Assembly (NCBI GenBank): GCA_964624765.1
Contig: CAZUZO010000164.1
Location: 1 to 6,349 of the forward strand
DNA: 6,349 bases
Direction of reading: 5' to 3'
DNA from: JAGTVB01 sp964624765
GTDB taxonomy: Bacteria > Pseudomonadota > Gammaproteobacteria > HK1
Made by a program: the position numbers and the translations under genes. This document shows, in pieces, positions 1 through 5,610 of the stretch (positions are counted from its first letter, which is position 1; every line of letters begins with the position of its first letter). The notes below the pieces were generated by a model. The model was not told the origin of the DNA. It did not search any database and saw only the letters and a list, made by a program, of their open reading frames with translations.

Positions 1-81
1 CAGAACCTGCGCAGCACTGCCGGATGTTACTGAATGAACGAAAAAAGGCAAGCCTGGCCAAGGGGTCCTCTCACGTCGATG
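1..81. other. Window edge downstream of the DUF302 gene, no gene seen
   Basis: This stretch lies 3' of the minus-strand DUF302 gene. On the minus strand it has a run of six T (plus-strand A at 41-46) just after a GC-rich segment (47-66). I find only a 3-bp stem there (GGC with GCC), so it is at best a weak intrinsic terminator. Nothing else is supported, and the left flank is cut by the window. Confidence 0.3.
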
Positions 82-660
82 CTAGAACTCGCCTCGGGCC
101 GCGCCTTCCATCATGGCCTTGATCGTGTCGCGCACTTTGATGGCGCCCTCCTTGAGTTCCGGCGGCAGTGTTTTCCCACCGTAGATCATGAGGTCTAAGT
201 TCATGGAATACAGCCAAAGCCGCCCGGATTTATCTTCCACCAGGGCGATCCGACATGGCATGAACCCGGTGTAGGCGTCGACATAGTCGGCCATCATTTT
301 TCCGACGCGAGCATCGCAAAACGATAAGAAATTGGTATAACGATAAGGCTCGCCAGTGACGGCCTCGACCTGCTTGTAGAACGGTGATTCTCCGACAAAC
401 AGGAAATTGCGTTCCGTTGCGATACTCTTGAGGGACTCGATGACATCATCGGGCGTCAAGCCCTCCTCTACCTGTTCGGACCACATCATCGCTACACCGG
501 GATCCTGGGTTTCCAGAAGGTTTTGAGCGAACTCACTATATACTCTGGGGAATTCCGAGTCGAACTCGGACAGCGCAGGCCATACCTTCACAAATAAGTA
601 ACCTGCCGCAACTAAAACAAGTAGACCCAGCAAGGCAAGGATGTTTTTTATCAAGGCCAT
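82..660 (-). CDS. Membrane-anchored DUF302 domain protein
   Basis: This 192-residue protein has one N-terminal membrane segment (about residues 5-26, rich in Leu, Val and Ala) with Lys5 before it. There is no lipobox cysteine, so it is probably a single-pass inner-membrane protein with the rest in the periplasm. The C-terminal half (about 85-185) resembles the DUF302 family. Visible family-like features are the segment around YTNFLSFC (108-115), then MPCRIALVEDKSGRLWLYSMN (split here as MPCRIALVED, 134-143, and GRLWLYSMN, 146-154), then a closing helix. Cys115 and Cys136 are the only cysteines. DUF302 has no firmly established reaction, so I assign none. The ATG at 658-660 is chosen because AGGAG (670-674 on the minus strand) sits 9 bases upstream. 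It lies 134 bases after moeA on the same strand and has its own plausible promoter at 705-732, so it may be transcribed separately. The coding call is firm; the family call is from recognition only. Confidence 0.85.
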   Translation of the reverse strand: MALIKNILALLGLLVLVAAGYLFVKVWPALSEFDSEFPRVYSEFAQNLLETQDPGVAMMWSEQVEEGLTPDDVIESLKSIATERNFLFVGESPFYKQVEAVTGEPYRYTNFLSFCDARVGKMMADYVDAYTGFMPCRIALVEDKSGRLWLYSMNLDLMIYGGKTLPPELKEGAIKVRDTIKAMMEGAARGEF

Positions 661-704
661 CGTTCTTTTCTCCTAACCGATCGTGTCATTTACGCCGCTC
701 GGAC

Positions 705-732
705 ATCGTAGCAGACATGGGCGCATTCGCAA
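705..732 (-). promoter_or_regulatory. Candidate sigma70 promoter of the DUF302 gene
   Basis: Read on the minus strand, TTGCGA (727-732) and TACGAT (705-710) are separated by 16 bases. Each matches the sigma70 consensus at 4 of 6 positions. Transcription would start near 698, giving a leader of about 38 bases that contains the AGGAG ribosome binding site. Spacing and placement are good, but the assignment is by eye. Confidence 0.4.
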
Positions 733-750
733 CCGCAGACCTGCTGCCAT

Positions 751-768
751 GCTCGGCGACTGGCGAGC
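751..768. other. Small inverted repeat downstream of moeA
   Basis: GCTCG (751-755) and CGAGC (764-768) form a 5-bp stem with an 8-base loop, 27 bases beyond the moeA stop codon. No T-run follows on the minus strand. It could help end moeA transcription or protect its 3' end, but a stem this short can arise by chance. Confidence 0.2.
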
Positions 769-794
769 CGGAAGCGCCCTAGTGCCCAGCTCCC

Positions 795-2042
795 CTAGTA
801 GAACAGGAGTTCGCTAAAAGACAGGAAAGAAATGTCAGCGCCGATGTCGAAAACCTCGCCTTCCGTCACCTCCACGAGGCCATCGGCCCAGACTGCGGAC
901 GTGAGCACGTCCGAGCCCTGTCGAGGAAAGGCTTCGGCCCGCCATTGGCCGTCCCCCTGCTGGATGAGTCGCGCACGTAGGTACTCGCGGCGCGGACCTG
1001 GCTTGTGCCAGGCAAACCCCGATTTGACTCGGAACGACCGTGGCATCACCGCCGTGGCGCCTTGGCGACGCAGCAAGAATGGCCGCGCGAACAAGCAGAA
1101 GGTCACTAGCACCGAAACCGGATTGCCCGGCAACCCCATGAAATCAGTTTCCCCGATACGTCCGTAGGCCAAGGGCTTACCCGGTTTCACGGCGATTCGC
1201 CAGAGGTCGAGCTGACCAAGCTGCGAGACAGCGTGGCGCATATGATCTTCTTCGCCCACCGAGACGCCACCACTGGCTACGATGACGTCCGCTCCTGAGG
1301 CGGCTTTCTGCAGTGTTTCCCTTGTGTTGACCAAATCGTCGGCGACCGTTCCCAGATCTTTGAGCTCGCAACCCAGTTGAGCGAGCAACCCAAAGAGAAG
1401 GTAATGGTTCGAGTTATAGATCTTACCCGGGCTCAAGGATCCTCCCGGAAAAACCAGCTCGTCACCGCTGGACAGCACCGCTACACGCAGGCGCCTGAAG
1501 ACCGGCAATGTCGCGAGCCCTATGGAAGCGGCAAGCCCCAGTTCTTGAGGGCGTAGGCGAGTTCCCGCCGACAGCACCTCAGTGCCTCGCGCGATATCAT
1601 TGCCCTGAGGTCGTACGTTTTGCCCCGGCCTGACCGGTCCCGAAAAGCAGACGAGACCATGCTCCAATCGGCAATTTTCCTGCATGACCACCGCGTCCGC
1701 ACCCGCTGGCATCGGCGCCCCGGTGAAGATGTGCGCTGCCTGGCCGCGCTCCAGCGGAACGCCTACGCGACCGGCAGTGATCCGCTGTGACACGGTGAGC
1801 CGGGTCTCGCCGTCGGGTCCCACATCGTCACTACGCACCGCATAACCATCCATGGCGCTGTTGGTATAACCGGGCACATCGATAGGCGAGCGCTGGGCCG
1901 CTGCTAACACACGACCGAGGGCGTCTGAGGTGCCCACAGTCTGCACGTCAGTGATCGGTCGGGCGGCCTCCCGCAAAAAAGCTTGCGCGGCTTCGACGCT
2001 GAGCATCCCCGTGGGAAAGCAGGAGTTTGTTGTTTGTGTCAT
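795..2042 (-). CDS. moeA: Molybdopterin molybdenumtransferase MoeA
   Basis: MoeA uses molybdate to turn adenylylated molybdopterin into molybdenum cofactor, releasing AMP, in the cytoplasm. The 415-residue protein has the usual length and domain order. Visible motifs are NSAMDGYAV (61-69, with the conserved Asp65), IFTGAPMPAGAD (105-116), the SGDEL strand (192-196), IYNSN (209-212), SGGVSVGEEDH (257-267), KPGKP (286-290) and GLPGNPVS (303-310). A C-terminal beta domain includes FPRQGSDVLTS and ADGLVEV (372-392). All signature residues I can check are present, so it should be active. The start is uncertain. The ATG at 2040-2042 has no clear Shine-Dalgarno sequence. Another ATG at 2004-2006 gives MLSVEAAQAF, which matches where many MoeA proteins begin, but it also lacks a good ribosome site. 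mobB, acting in the same pathway, lies about 2.5 kb away. The upstream neighbour on the same strand is the hydroxyacid dehydrogenase, 150 bases away. Confidence 0.97.
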   Translation of the reverse strand: MTQTTNSCFPTGMLSVEAAQAFLREAARPITDVQTVGTSDALGRVLAAAQRSPIDVPGYTNSAMDGYAVRSDDVGPDGETRLTVSQRITAGRVGVPLERGQAAHIFTGAPMPAGADAVVMQENCRLEHGLVCFSGPVRPGQNVRPQGNDIARGTEVLSAGTRLRPQELGLAASIGLATLPVFRRLRVAVLSSGDELVFPGGSLSPGKIYNSNHYLLFGLLAQLGCELKDLGTVADDLVNTRETLQKAASGADVIVASGGVSVGEEDHMRHAVSQLGQLDLWRIAVKPGKPLAYGRIGETDFMGLPGNPVSVLVTFCLFARPFLLRRQGATAVMPRSFRVKSGFAWHKPGPRREYLRARLIQQGDGQWRAEAFPRQGSDVLTSAVWADGLVEVTEGEVFDIGADISFLSFSELLFY

Positions 2043-2058
2043 GTCCAGTACCGAGCTT

Positions 2059-2088
2059 GTTATCCGCCGAATGCCCTCGAGTCAGCAA
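2059..2088 (-). promoter_or_regulatory. Weak candidate promoter of moeA
   Basis: On the minus strand TTGCTG (2083-2088, 3 of 6 matches) and GATAAC (2059-2064, 4 of 6) are separated by 18 bases. Transcription would start near 2052, only about 10 bases before the first ATG (2042) but about 46 before the second (2006). If real, it favours the inner start or near-leaderless translation. The rest of the 150-base gap (2043-2192) shows no other feature I can support. Confidence 0.25.
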
Positions 2089-2192
2089 ACCTGTCTGTGT
2101 CGGAGTGCGGCCACTTCTCCCCTTTGGGTTGGGCTTCGTCCATCTCGTTGGGCCATCATGCTGGTACGTTGCCGGGCTACCCGATCTTTTGC

Positions 2193-3149
2193 TCAGAGGT
2201 TGACCACGTTAGGCGGGGAACCTAGCAGGAAGCCTCGGATATTCTCAGCGATCCCGTCGAGCAGACGCTGGCGGGCGGCACGGCTTCCCCAGGCCACATG
2301 CGGCGTAATGATTAGACCTTTCAGATCCGTTGCGAGCAGCGGGTTACGTTCGCTCGGCGGCTCCCGACTCAGCACATCGATGCCGGCACCACCGATGGCT
2401 TGACGGCGAAGTGCACGAGCCAGTGCCGCCTCGTTCACCAGCCCCCCTCGCGCCGTGTTGATGAGTAGCGCGTGCGGCTTCATCAACGCGAGCTCCGGGG
2501 CGCCGATCAAGCCTCGCGTGTGTGCCGTGAGAGGACAGTGTAAGGTCAACACGTCCGCTTGCGAGAGGAGCGAAGGCAGTGACTGTCGGTCTGGCTGAAC
2601 ACTTCCACCTGGACGTTGTGCTATCACGATCGTCATCCCGAAGGCCTGCCCTAACTGTGCTACCGCTCGACCAATGTGACCGTAGCCGATGATGCCGAGG
2701 GTCAGACCGGCCAGCTCGCGGATGGGGAAATCCAGTAGACAGAAATGCCGGGCATTCTGCCAACGCCCTGCCCGTACCGCCCTATGGTAATCCAGCAGCC
2801 GATTGGAAAGGGCCAGAATCAGGCCAAAGGTATGCTGCGCAACGGCCTGGGTAGCATAATTGCGAACGTTGCAGACCGGTAACTGCAGCTCGGTGGCGGC
2901 ATCGACGTCGACGTTATCGAAGCCGGTGGCGGCCAGACACACGAGCCGTAGCGATTTTGCTTGGCGCAGGGTGAATCCGTCGAGGCGAACCTTATTGGTC
3001 ACCACCACCGAAGCCCCAGCCAGTCGCGTCGCCACTTGCTCTGGCTGCGTATCCCCGAACATGCGCCATTCAGGCAAGGTCGACTCGAGCATGCCGCAAT
3101 CCAGGTCTGCTGGACTTAGCGTATCAAAATCGAGAAACACGCCGCGCAT
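2193..3149 (-). CDS. D-2-hydroxyacid dehydrogenase, hydroxypyruvate/glycerate type
   Basis: The enzyme belongs to the NAD(P)-dependent D-isomer 2-hydroxyacid dehydrogenases, which interconvert 2-oxoacids and D-2-hydroxyacids in the cytoplasm. The 318-residue length is typical. An N-terminal catalytic half is followed by the Rossmann fold with GYGHIGRAVA (155-164). The catalytic set is intact: Arg234 in NTARGGLVNE, Glu263 in DVLSREPP and His284 in ITPHVAW. The segment AGIDVLSREPP plus the C-terminal AARQRLLDGIAENIRGF resembles glycerate dehydrogenase/hydroxypyruvate reductase (HprA-like) more than D-lactate or phosphoglycerate dehydrogenases, and there is no ACT domain. The second Rossmann strand ends in AQRPGG (177-182), without the acidic residue that usually marks NAD preference. 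The ATG at 3147-3149 has only a weak ribosome site (TTGGA) upstream. The family is certain; the exact substrate is inferred, so no symbol is given. Confidence 0.93.
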   Translation of the reverse strand: MRGVFLDFDTLSPADLDCGMLESTLPEWRMFGDTQPEQVATRLAGASVVVTNKVRLDGFTLRQAKSLRLVCLAATGFDNVDVDAATELQLPVCNVRNYATQAVAQHTFGLILALSNRLLDYHRAVRAGRWQNARHFCLLDFPIRELAGLTLGIIGYGHIGRAVAQLGQAFGMTIVIAQRPGGSVQPDRQSLPSLLSQADVLTLHCPLTAHTRGLIGAPELALMKPHALLINTARGGLVNEAALARALRRQAIGGAGIDVLSREPPSERNPLLATDLKGLIITPHVAWGSRAARQRLLDGIAENIRGFLLGSPPNVVNL

Positions 3150-3178
3150 GTTTATCCAAGACTACCGATGTTCGGTTA

Positions 3179-3228
3179 TGGTCATCGTTTCAGGCCCGGC
3201 ATACATTTATGGGCGTTGGTCATCGTTT
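3179..3228. repeat. 12-bp direct repeat upstream of the hydroxyacid dehydrogenase
   Basis: TGGTCATCGTTT occurs at 3179-3190 and again, identical, at 3217-3228, 38 bases apart start to start. Both lie 30-80 bases upstream of the minus-strand dehydrogenase start and about 200 bases upstream of hemH. The bases between include CATACATTTATG, an AT-rich stretch that could hold a minus-strand -10. Two regulator-binding sites or a small local duplication are the plain explanations. No regulator gene is present in the window. Confidence 0.5.
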
Positions 3229-3261
3229 GAGCAGCTTGATGCTTTGCCCTTGGGGCAGTCA

Positions 3262-3280
3262 ACCCCTTAGCGTAAGGGGT
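3262..3280. promoter_or_regulatory. 8-bp perfect palindrome in the divergent dehydrogenase-hemH gap
   Basis: ACCCCTTA (3262-3269) and TAAGGGGT (3273-3280) are exact reverse complements around a GCG centre. No T-run follows on either side, and a 3-base loop would be tight for a terminator, so a dimeric repressor or activator site is more likely. It lies about 113 bases upstream of the dehydrogenase start and about 148 upstream of the hemH ATG, placed to act on either. Confidence 0.4.
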
Positions 3281-3344
3281 GCGATTGCCTACGCCTTGGG
3301 CAACCCGTCGGGCGCCCCGGAAGGCGACCCTGGCGAAGCGACCG

Positions 3345-3383
3345 CTGCTCGATCACTGCCCGCTCGCTGGAGCAGGGTATACT
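3345..3383 (+). promoter_or_regulatory. Possible hemH promoter region
   Basis: TATACT (3378-3383) is a 5 of 6 match to a sigma70 -10 box and would start transcription near 3390, about 38 bases before the hemH ATG. No convincing -35 lies 16-18 bases upstream, so an activator might be needed. An inverted repeat, CTGCTC (3345-3350) with GAGCAG (3370-3375), covers the missing -35 zone and ends just before the -10. A perfect palindrome GGGCGCCC lies further upstream at 3310-3317. Confidence 0.3.
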
Positions 3384-3427
3384 TGTGGCCACCAATCAGA
3401 CCCATGTGAGTGCTTTCATACCACAAG

Positions 3428-4534
3428 ATGTCTATCACAGCAGCCCCACCCCAGCGGCCTCCCGCGAATGCCACGGACGCTCGCGTTGGCGTGCTGGTGA
3501 CTAACCTTGGCACCCCAGAAGCGCCGACATCCCGCGCGGTACGCCGCTACCTGGCAGAGTTTCTCTCCGATCGCCGCGTGGTGGAGTTGCCTCCACTGCT
3601 TTGGCAGCCTATTTTGCGAGGTATCATTTTGCGGGTACGGCCGCGCCGCTCAGCGGCGCTCTACCGGCGCATCTGGACCGACCAGGGCTCACCGCTGCTG
3701 GCCATCTCTCGCCGCCAGAGGCAAGCGCTGGAACAGCTGTTAGCCGGTCAATACCCTTGCGACACACCGGTCGTTCTCGGTATGCGTTACGGGCGCCCGG
3801 CCATCGGCGAGGCTCTCATGACTTTGCAAATGAGCGGTGTCAATCGTCTCTTGATCCTCCCCCTCTATCCGCAATACTCGGCGACCACCACCGCGTCCAC
3901 TTTCGATGCGGTGGTTGCGGTCCTGAAAACCTGGCGGGTGATACCCGAACTGCGTTTCATCAACGACTACCACGATGAACCCCAGTATATCGAGGCGCTC
4001 GTCGCCACCGTTCAAGCGGCCTGGAAGACCCACACACCCGCCGAGCGATTGCTGTTCTCGTTCCATGGGCTACCTGAACGCTATGTGCAGGCGGGTGATC
4101 CCTACCGAGATCGATGCGAAACAACGGCTCGGTTGGTGGCCGAGCGGCTGCAGTGTCCTGCGGACCGCTGGGCGGTCGCCTTTCAATCTCGCATCGGTCG
4201 CGAACCCTGGCTGCAGCCTTACACGGACCAGCTGCTAAGCCAATGGGGCAGTACCGGAGTGGCGAGTGTCGAGGTCATCTGTCCGGGCTTTGCTGCCGAC
4301 TGCCTGGAGACGCTAGAAGAAATCGCTGAAACCGATCGTCAGATCTTTTTGTCCGCGGGTGGGAAGGCATTTCGTTACCTCCCGGCGCTCAACGATCGGC
4401 CCGATCATATCCGAGCGCTGGCTGATCGAGTGCTGCGGGCAACGGCAGATTGGCGCCAGGAGCCGGCTTCATCCGTGAGCCCTGATCCAGATATCGTTGC
4501 CACCAGAGGATTCGGTCCGAGGTCTCGGCAATAG
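3428..4534 (+). CDS. hemH: Ferrochelatase HemH
   Basis: Ferrochelatase inserts ferrous iron into protoporphyrin IX, the last step of protoheme synthesis, at the cytoplasmic face of the inner membrane or in the cytosol. From the ATG used here it is 368 residues. Motifs in order are LVTNLGTPEAPT (23-34), YPQYSATTT (147-155), FHGLPERY with the catalytic His213 (212-219), FQSRIGREPWLQPYT (252-266) and CPGFAADCLETLEEI (285-299), whose first Glu of ETLEEI is the expected second active-site residue. All key residues are present. About 25 residues after the core are Pro- and Ser-rich and look like a variable tail. An in-frame GTG at 3410 would add six residues (MLSYHK). Neither start has a clear ribosome site, and ATG is preferred as the commoner codon. 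The gene converges on mobB with 8 bases between the stop codons. No other heme gene is nearby. Confidence 0.96.
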   Translation: MSITAAPPQRPPANATDARVGVLVTNLGTPEAPTSRAVRRYLAEFLSDRRVVELPPLLWQPILRGIILRVRPRRSAALYRRIWTDQGSPLLAISRRQRQALEQLLAGQYPCDTPVVLGMRYGRPAIGEALMTLQMSGVNRLLILPLYPQYSATTTASTFDAVVAVLKTWRVIPELRFINDYHDEPQYIEALVATVQAAWKTHTPAERLLFSFHGLPERYVQAGDPYRDRCETTARLVAERLQCPADRWAVAFQSRIGREPWLQPYTDQLLSQWGSTGVASVEVICPGFAADCLETLEEIAETDRQIFLSAGGKAFRYLPALNDRPDHIRALADRVLRATADWRQEPASSVSPDPDIVATRGFGPRSRQ

Positions 4535-4559
4535 TGCTTGCTTCATTCGCTGCCGAGAC
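4522..4559. terminator. Shared inverted repeat between convergent hemH and mobB
   Basis: GTCTCGGCA (4522-4530) and TGCCGAGAC (4551-4559) form a perfect 9-bp stem with a 20-base loop. The hemH TAG (4532-4534) and the mobB TGA (4543-4545 on the minus strand) both fall in the loop, and each arm codes for the last residues of one gene. It is symmetric, so it would form in both transcripts. No T-run follows on either strand, so it is not a classic intrinsic terminator; a role in 3'-end stability or bidirectional termination is inferred. Confidence 0.4.
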
Positions 4560-5073
4560 AACGTGTCACGATAAAGTCTGCGATCGCTGGAGGTTGGTTA
4601 AGATCCAACACCGGCAGCGGTATCGGCTCGGTTAGGCGCTCATCGGTTGCCACCGCCACGATCGAGGGGTCATGAGGGTGCATCGCCGGGTATCCGAGGG
4701 AGGGACGGTACAGTTCGATTTTGGGGAAGGCCACCCGTTTAAAGCCCTCTACTAGGATGAGGTCTAACCCGTCGCCGGCGATGCGAGCGAGCAAGTCCTC
4801 CAGGCGAGGATTCTGCTCCTCGTCGAGTTCGACCATGAGCGCCCATCGCCGCCGGGATGCTACCAGCACCCGATCGGCCCCGGCCTTGCGCAACTCATAG
4901 CTGTCTTTGCCGGGTTTGTCCACGTCGAACTCATGGTGGGCATGCTTGATCAGGCCGATGCGCAGGCCACGAGCTTTGAGCAGGGGGAGTAGCTTGACCA
5001 ACAAGGTGGTCTTGCCGGTGCCGCTATAGGCGGCAAAACCGAGCACCGGTGTCGACAGCGTGCCCATTGTCAC
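4543..5073 (-). CDS. mobB: Molybdopterin-guanine dinucleotide accessory protein MobB
   Basis: MobB is a GTP-binding protein that assists MobA in forming molybdopterin guanine dinucleotide, the cofactor of DMSO reductase-family enzymes. It is helpful but not essential in E. coli. The sequence resembles E. coli MobB closely: the P-loop FAAYSGTGKTTLL (13-25, Lys21), GLIKHAHHEFDVDKPGKDSYELRKAGA (given as IKHAHHEFDVDKPGKDSYEL, 42-61, then RKAGA), RRWALM (75-80) and LDLILVEGFK (103-112). Its 176 residues match the usual single-domain length, with no MoeA or MobA fusion. The longest frame starts with GTG (5071-5073), 3 bases after the stop of the HMA gene. An ATG two codons later (5065-5067) is equally plausible, as GAGTGAG just upstream suits either. 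This implies an HMA-mobB operon with coupled translation. No mobA is seen, although MoeA is encoded about 2.5 kb away. Confidence 0.95.
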   Translation of the reverse strand: MTMGTLSTPVLGFAAYSGTGKTTLLVKLLPLLKARGLRIGLIKHAHHEFDVDKPGKDSYELRKAGADRVLVASRRRWALMVELDEEQNPRLEDLLARIAGDGLDLILVEGFKRVAFPKIELYRPSLGYPAMHPHDPSIVAVATDERLTEPIPLPVLDLNQPPAIADFIVTRCLGSE

Positions 5074-5076
5074 TGC

Positions 5077-5295
5077 TCACTCACTCGATCGTACTTGCGC
5101 CGAGGTCCCGTAACCTGCTGATTCAACGGCCTTCACCAGGGCTTCGAGGGCGACGTTCCCCTCCACGACGGCGATGTTATCAGTGCGCATCACGCGCACA
5201 TTCTGTGCGCCGGGAACAGATCGCAGCGCCCCGGCTACCGCTGCGGCACAGCCTTCGCAGGCCATACCGGTGATGGTGAGCTGATGTTTAGTCAT
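5077..5295 (-). CDS. Small HMA-domain metal-binding protein, CopZ-like
   Basis: This 72-residue protein is a single heavy-metal-associated domain of the Atx1/CopZ/MerP fold. It has the metal-binding loop GMACEGC (10-16, Cys13 and Cys16), followed by a helix (AAAVAGALRSVPG) and the usual closing SAGYGTSAQV. The family binds Cu(I) or other soft metals through the two cysteines and passes them to P-type ATPases or other partners. There is no signal peptide, so it is cytoplasmic. The ATG at 5293-5295 is supported by AGGA at 5303-5306 with normal spacing. It stands directly before mobB and no copper ATPase or CueR-type regulator is visible in the window, so a copper-export role is not shown by context. 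The metal is inferred from the family, and the symbol copZ is withheld for that reason. Confidence 0.9.
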   Translation of the reverse strand: MTKHQLTITGMACEGCAAAVAGALRSVPGAQNVRVMRTDNIAVVEGNVALEALVKAVESAGYGTSAQVRSSE

Positions 5296-5299
5296 CGGT

Positions 5300-5359
5300 C
5301 TTTCCTACAAAAAGAAAGTTGGTCAGGCGATAAGCGAGCACCGCCGAACATCGCTATCG
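5300..5359 (-). promoter_or_regulatory. Structured leader of HMA-mobB with a hairpin at the ribosome site
   Basis: Two hairpins lie directly before the HMA gene on the minus strand. The distal one pairs CGATAGCGA (5351-5359) with TCGCTTATCG (5328-5337): 9 bp with one bulged base and a 13-base loop. The proximal one pairs CTTTC (5314-5318) with GAAAG (5300-5304), with a 9-base loop, so part of the ribosome site TAGGAAAG is in the stem and part in the loop. A competing fold pairs TCGGCG (5342-5347) with CGCCTGA (5323-5329) and cannot form together with the distal hairpin; a T-rich stretch, TTTCTTTTT (5309-5317), follows it. This geometry suits attenuation or translation control, but no known riboswitch class was recognised. 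Confidence 0.35.
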
Positions 5360-5362
5360 GGT

Positions 5363-5385
5363 AACCGCAGGTTTGTTCACAACCT
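5363..5385 (-). other. Mutually exclusive small stems in the HMA leader
   Basis: AACC (5363-5366), GGTT (5370-5373) and AACC (5381-5384) can pair in two exclusive ways. AGGTT (5369-5373) with AACCT (5381-5385) gives a 5-bp stem, while AACC (5363-5366) with GGTT (5370-5373) gives a 4-bp stem with a GCA loop. This is a switch-like arrangement just upstream of the distal leader hairpin, but the stems are short. Confidence 0.25.
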
Positions 5386-5414
5386 TTGGGACATCACCGT
5401 CGAGCTGTCGGCTT

Positions 5415-5443
5415 AGCTTACAGCCACATGTCACGGGTCTCAA
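5415..5443 (-). promoter_or_regulatory. Candidate promoter of the HMA-mobB operon
   Basis: On the minus strand TTGAGA (5438-5443) matches the -35 consensus at 5 of 6 positions. TAAGCT (5415-5420) is a poorer -10 (3 of 6), with 17 bases between. Transcription would start near 5408, leaving a leader of about 110 bases that contains the hairpins at 5300-5385. Confidence 0.3.
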
Positions 5444-5485
5444 AGGAATCGGCGGTTGCCGCAGTTTCGCCTCGTTTCCCTCCCT

Positions 5486-5554
5486 GTGGTACGGACTTTG
5501 CCCCTGTCGGGCGAGTACTGCATCGGGTGCCATCCAGGGCAAACACTTACCCAC
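5486..5554. other. Long imperfect hairpin upstream of the PilZ gene
   Basis: TTTGCCCCTG (5497-5506) pairs with CAGGGCAAA (5535-5543): 9 bp with a single bulged C and a 28-base loop. Outside it, GTGG (5486-5489) can pair with CCAC (5551-5554). It lies in no known gene. It could be part of a leader, a small RNA, or a remnant of a repeat. I recognise no RNA family. Confidence 0.35.
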
Positions 5555-5610
5555 CATAACACCGAGTATATCCTCGGCGAACAACCTAGCGGATACCGGA
5601 CTGGCTGTGC

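Larger units (their letters stand above)
5296..5610. other. 315-base non-coding gap between the HMA gene and the PilZ gene
   Basis: The two flanking genes diverge from this gap. Short open frames exist on both strands, but none shows a recognisable domain, a ribosome site or gene-like composition. The half near the HMA gene holds its probable promoter and folded leader. The half near the PilZ gene holds a longer imperfect hairpin (5486-5554) and a small one, CCGAG (5562-5566) with CTCGG (5573-5577). For the PilZ gene only weak -10-like strings (TATATC at 5567-5572) are visible, with no good -35. Confidence 0.5.

Noticed and set aside
41..66. T-run terminator after the DUF302 gene
   Set aside because: Six T follow a GC-rich segment, but only a 3-bp stem can be drawn, so it was not called as a terminator.
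832..1167. Plus-strand frame opposite moeA
   Set aside because: Shadow of moeA; Arg/Ser/Pro-rich composition typical of antisense frames in GC-rich DNA.
1930..2403. 157-codon plus-strand frame spanning the gap between moeA and the dehydrogenase
   Set aside because: It overlaps both real genes at its ends, has no recognisable domain and shows shadow-like composition.
5440..5560. Minus-strand strings such as GGGCAAAGTCCG and GGGAGGGAAACG, recalling RNase P RNA, cobalamin riboswitches or group II intron domains
   Set aside because: Only short local resemblance. The long-range pairings and other signature blocks of each family are missing; an Infernal search would settle it.
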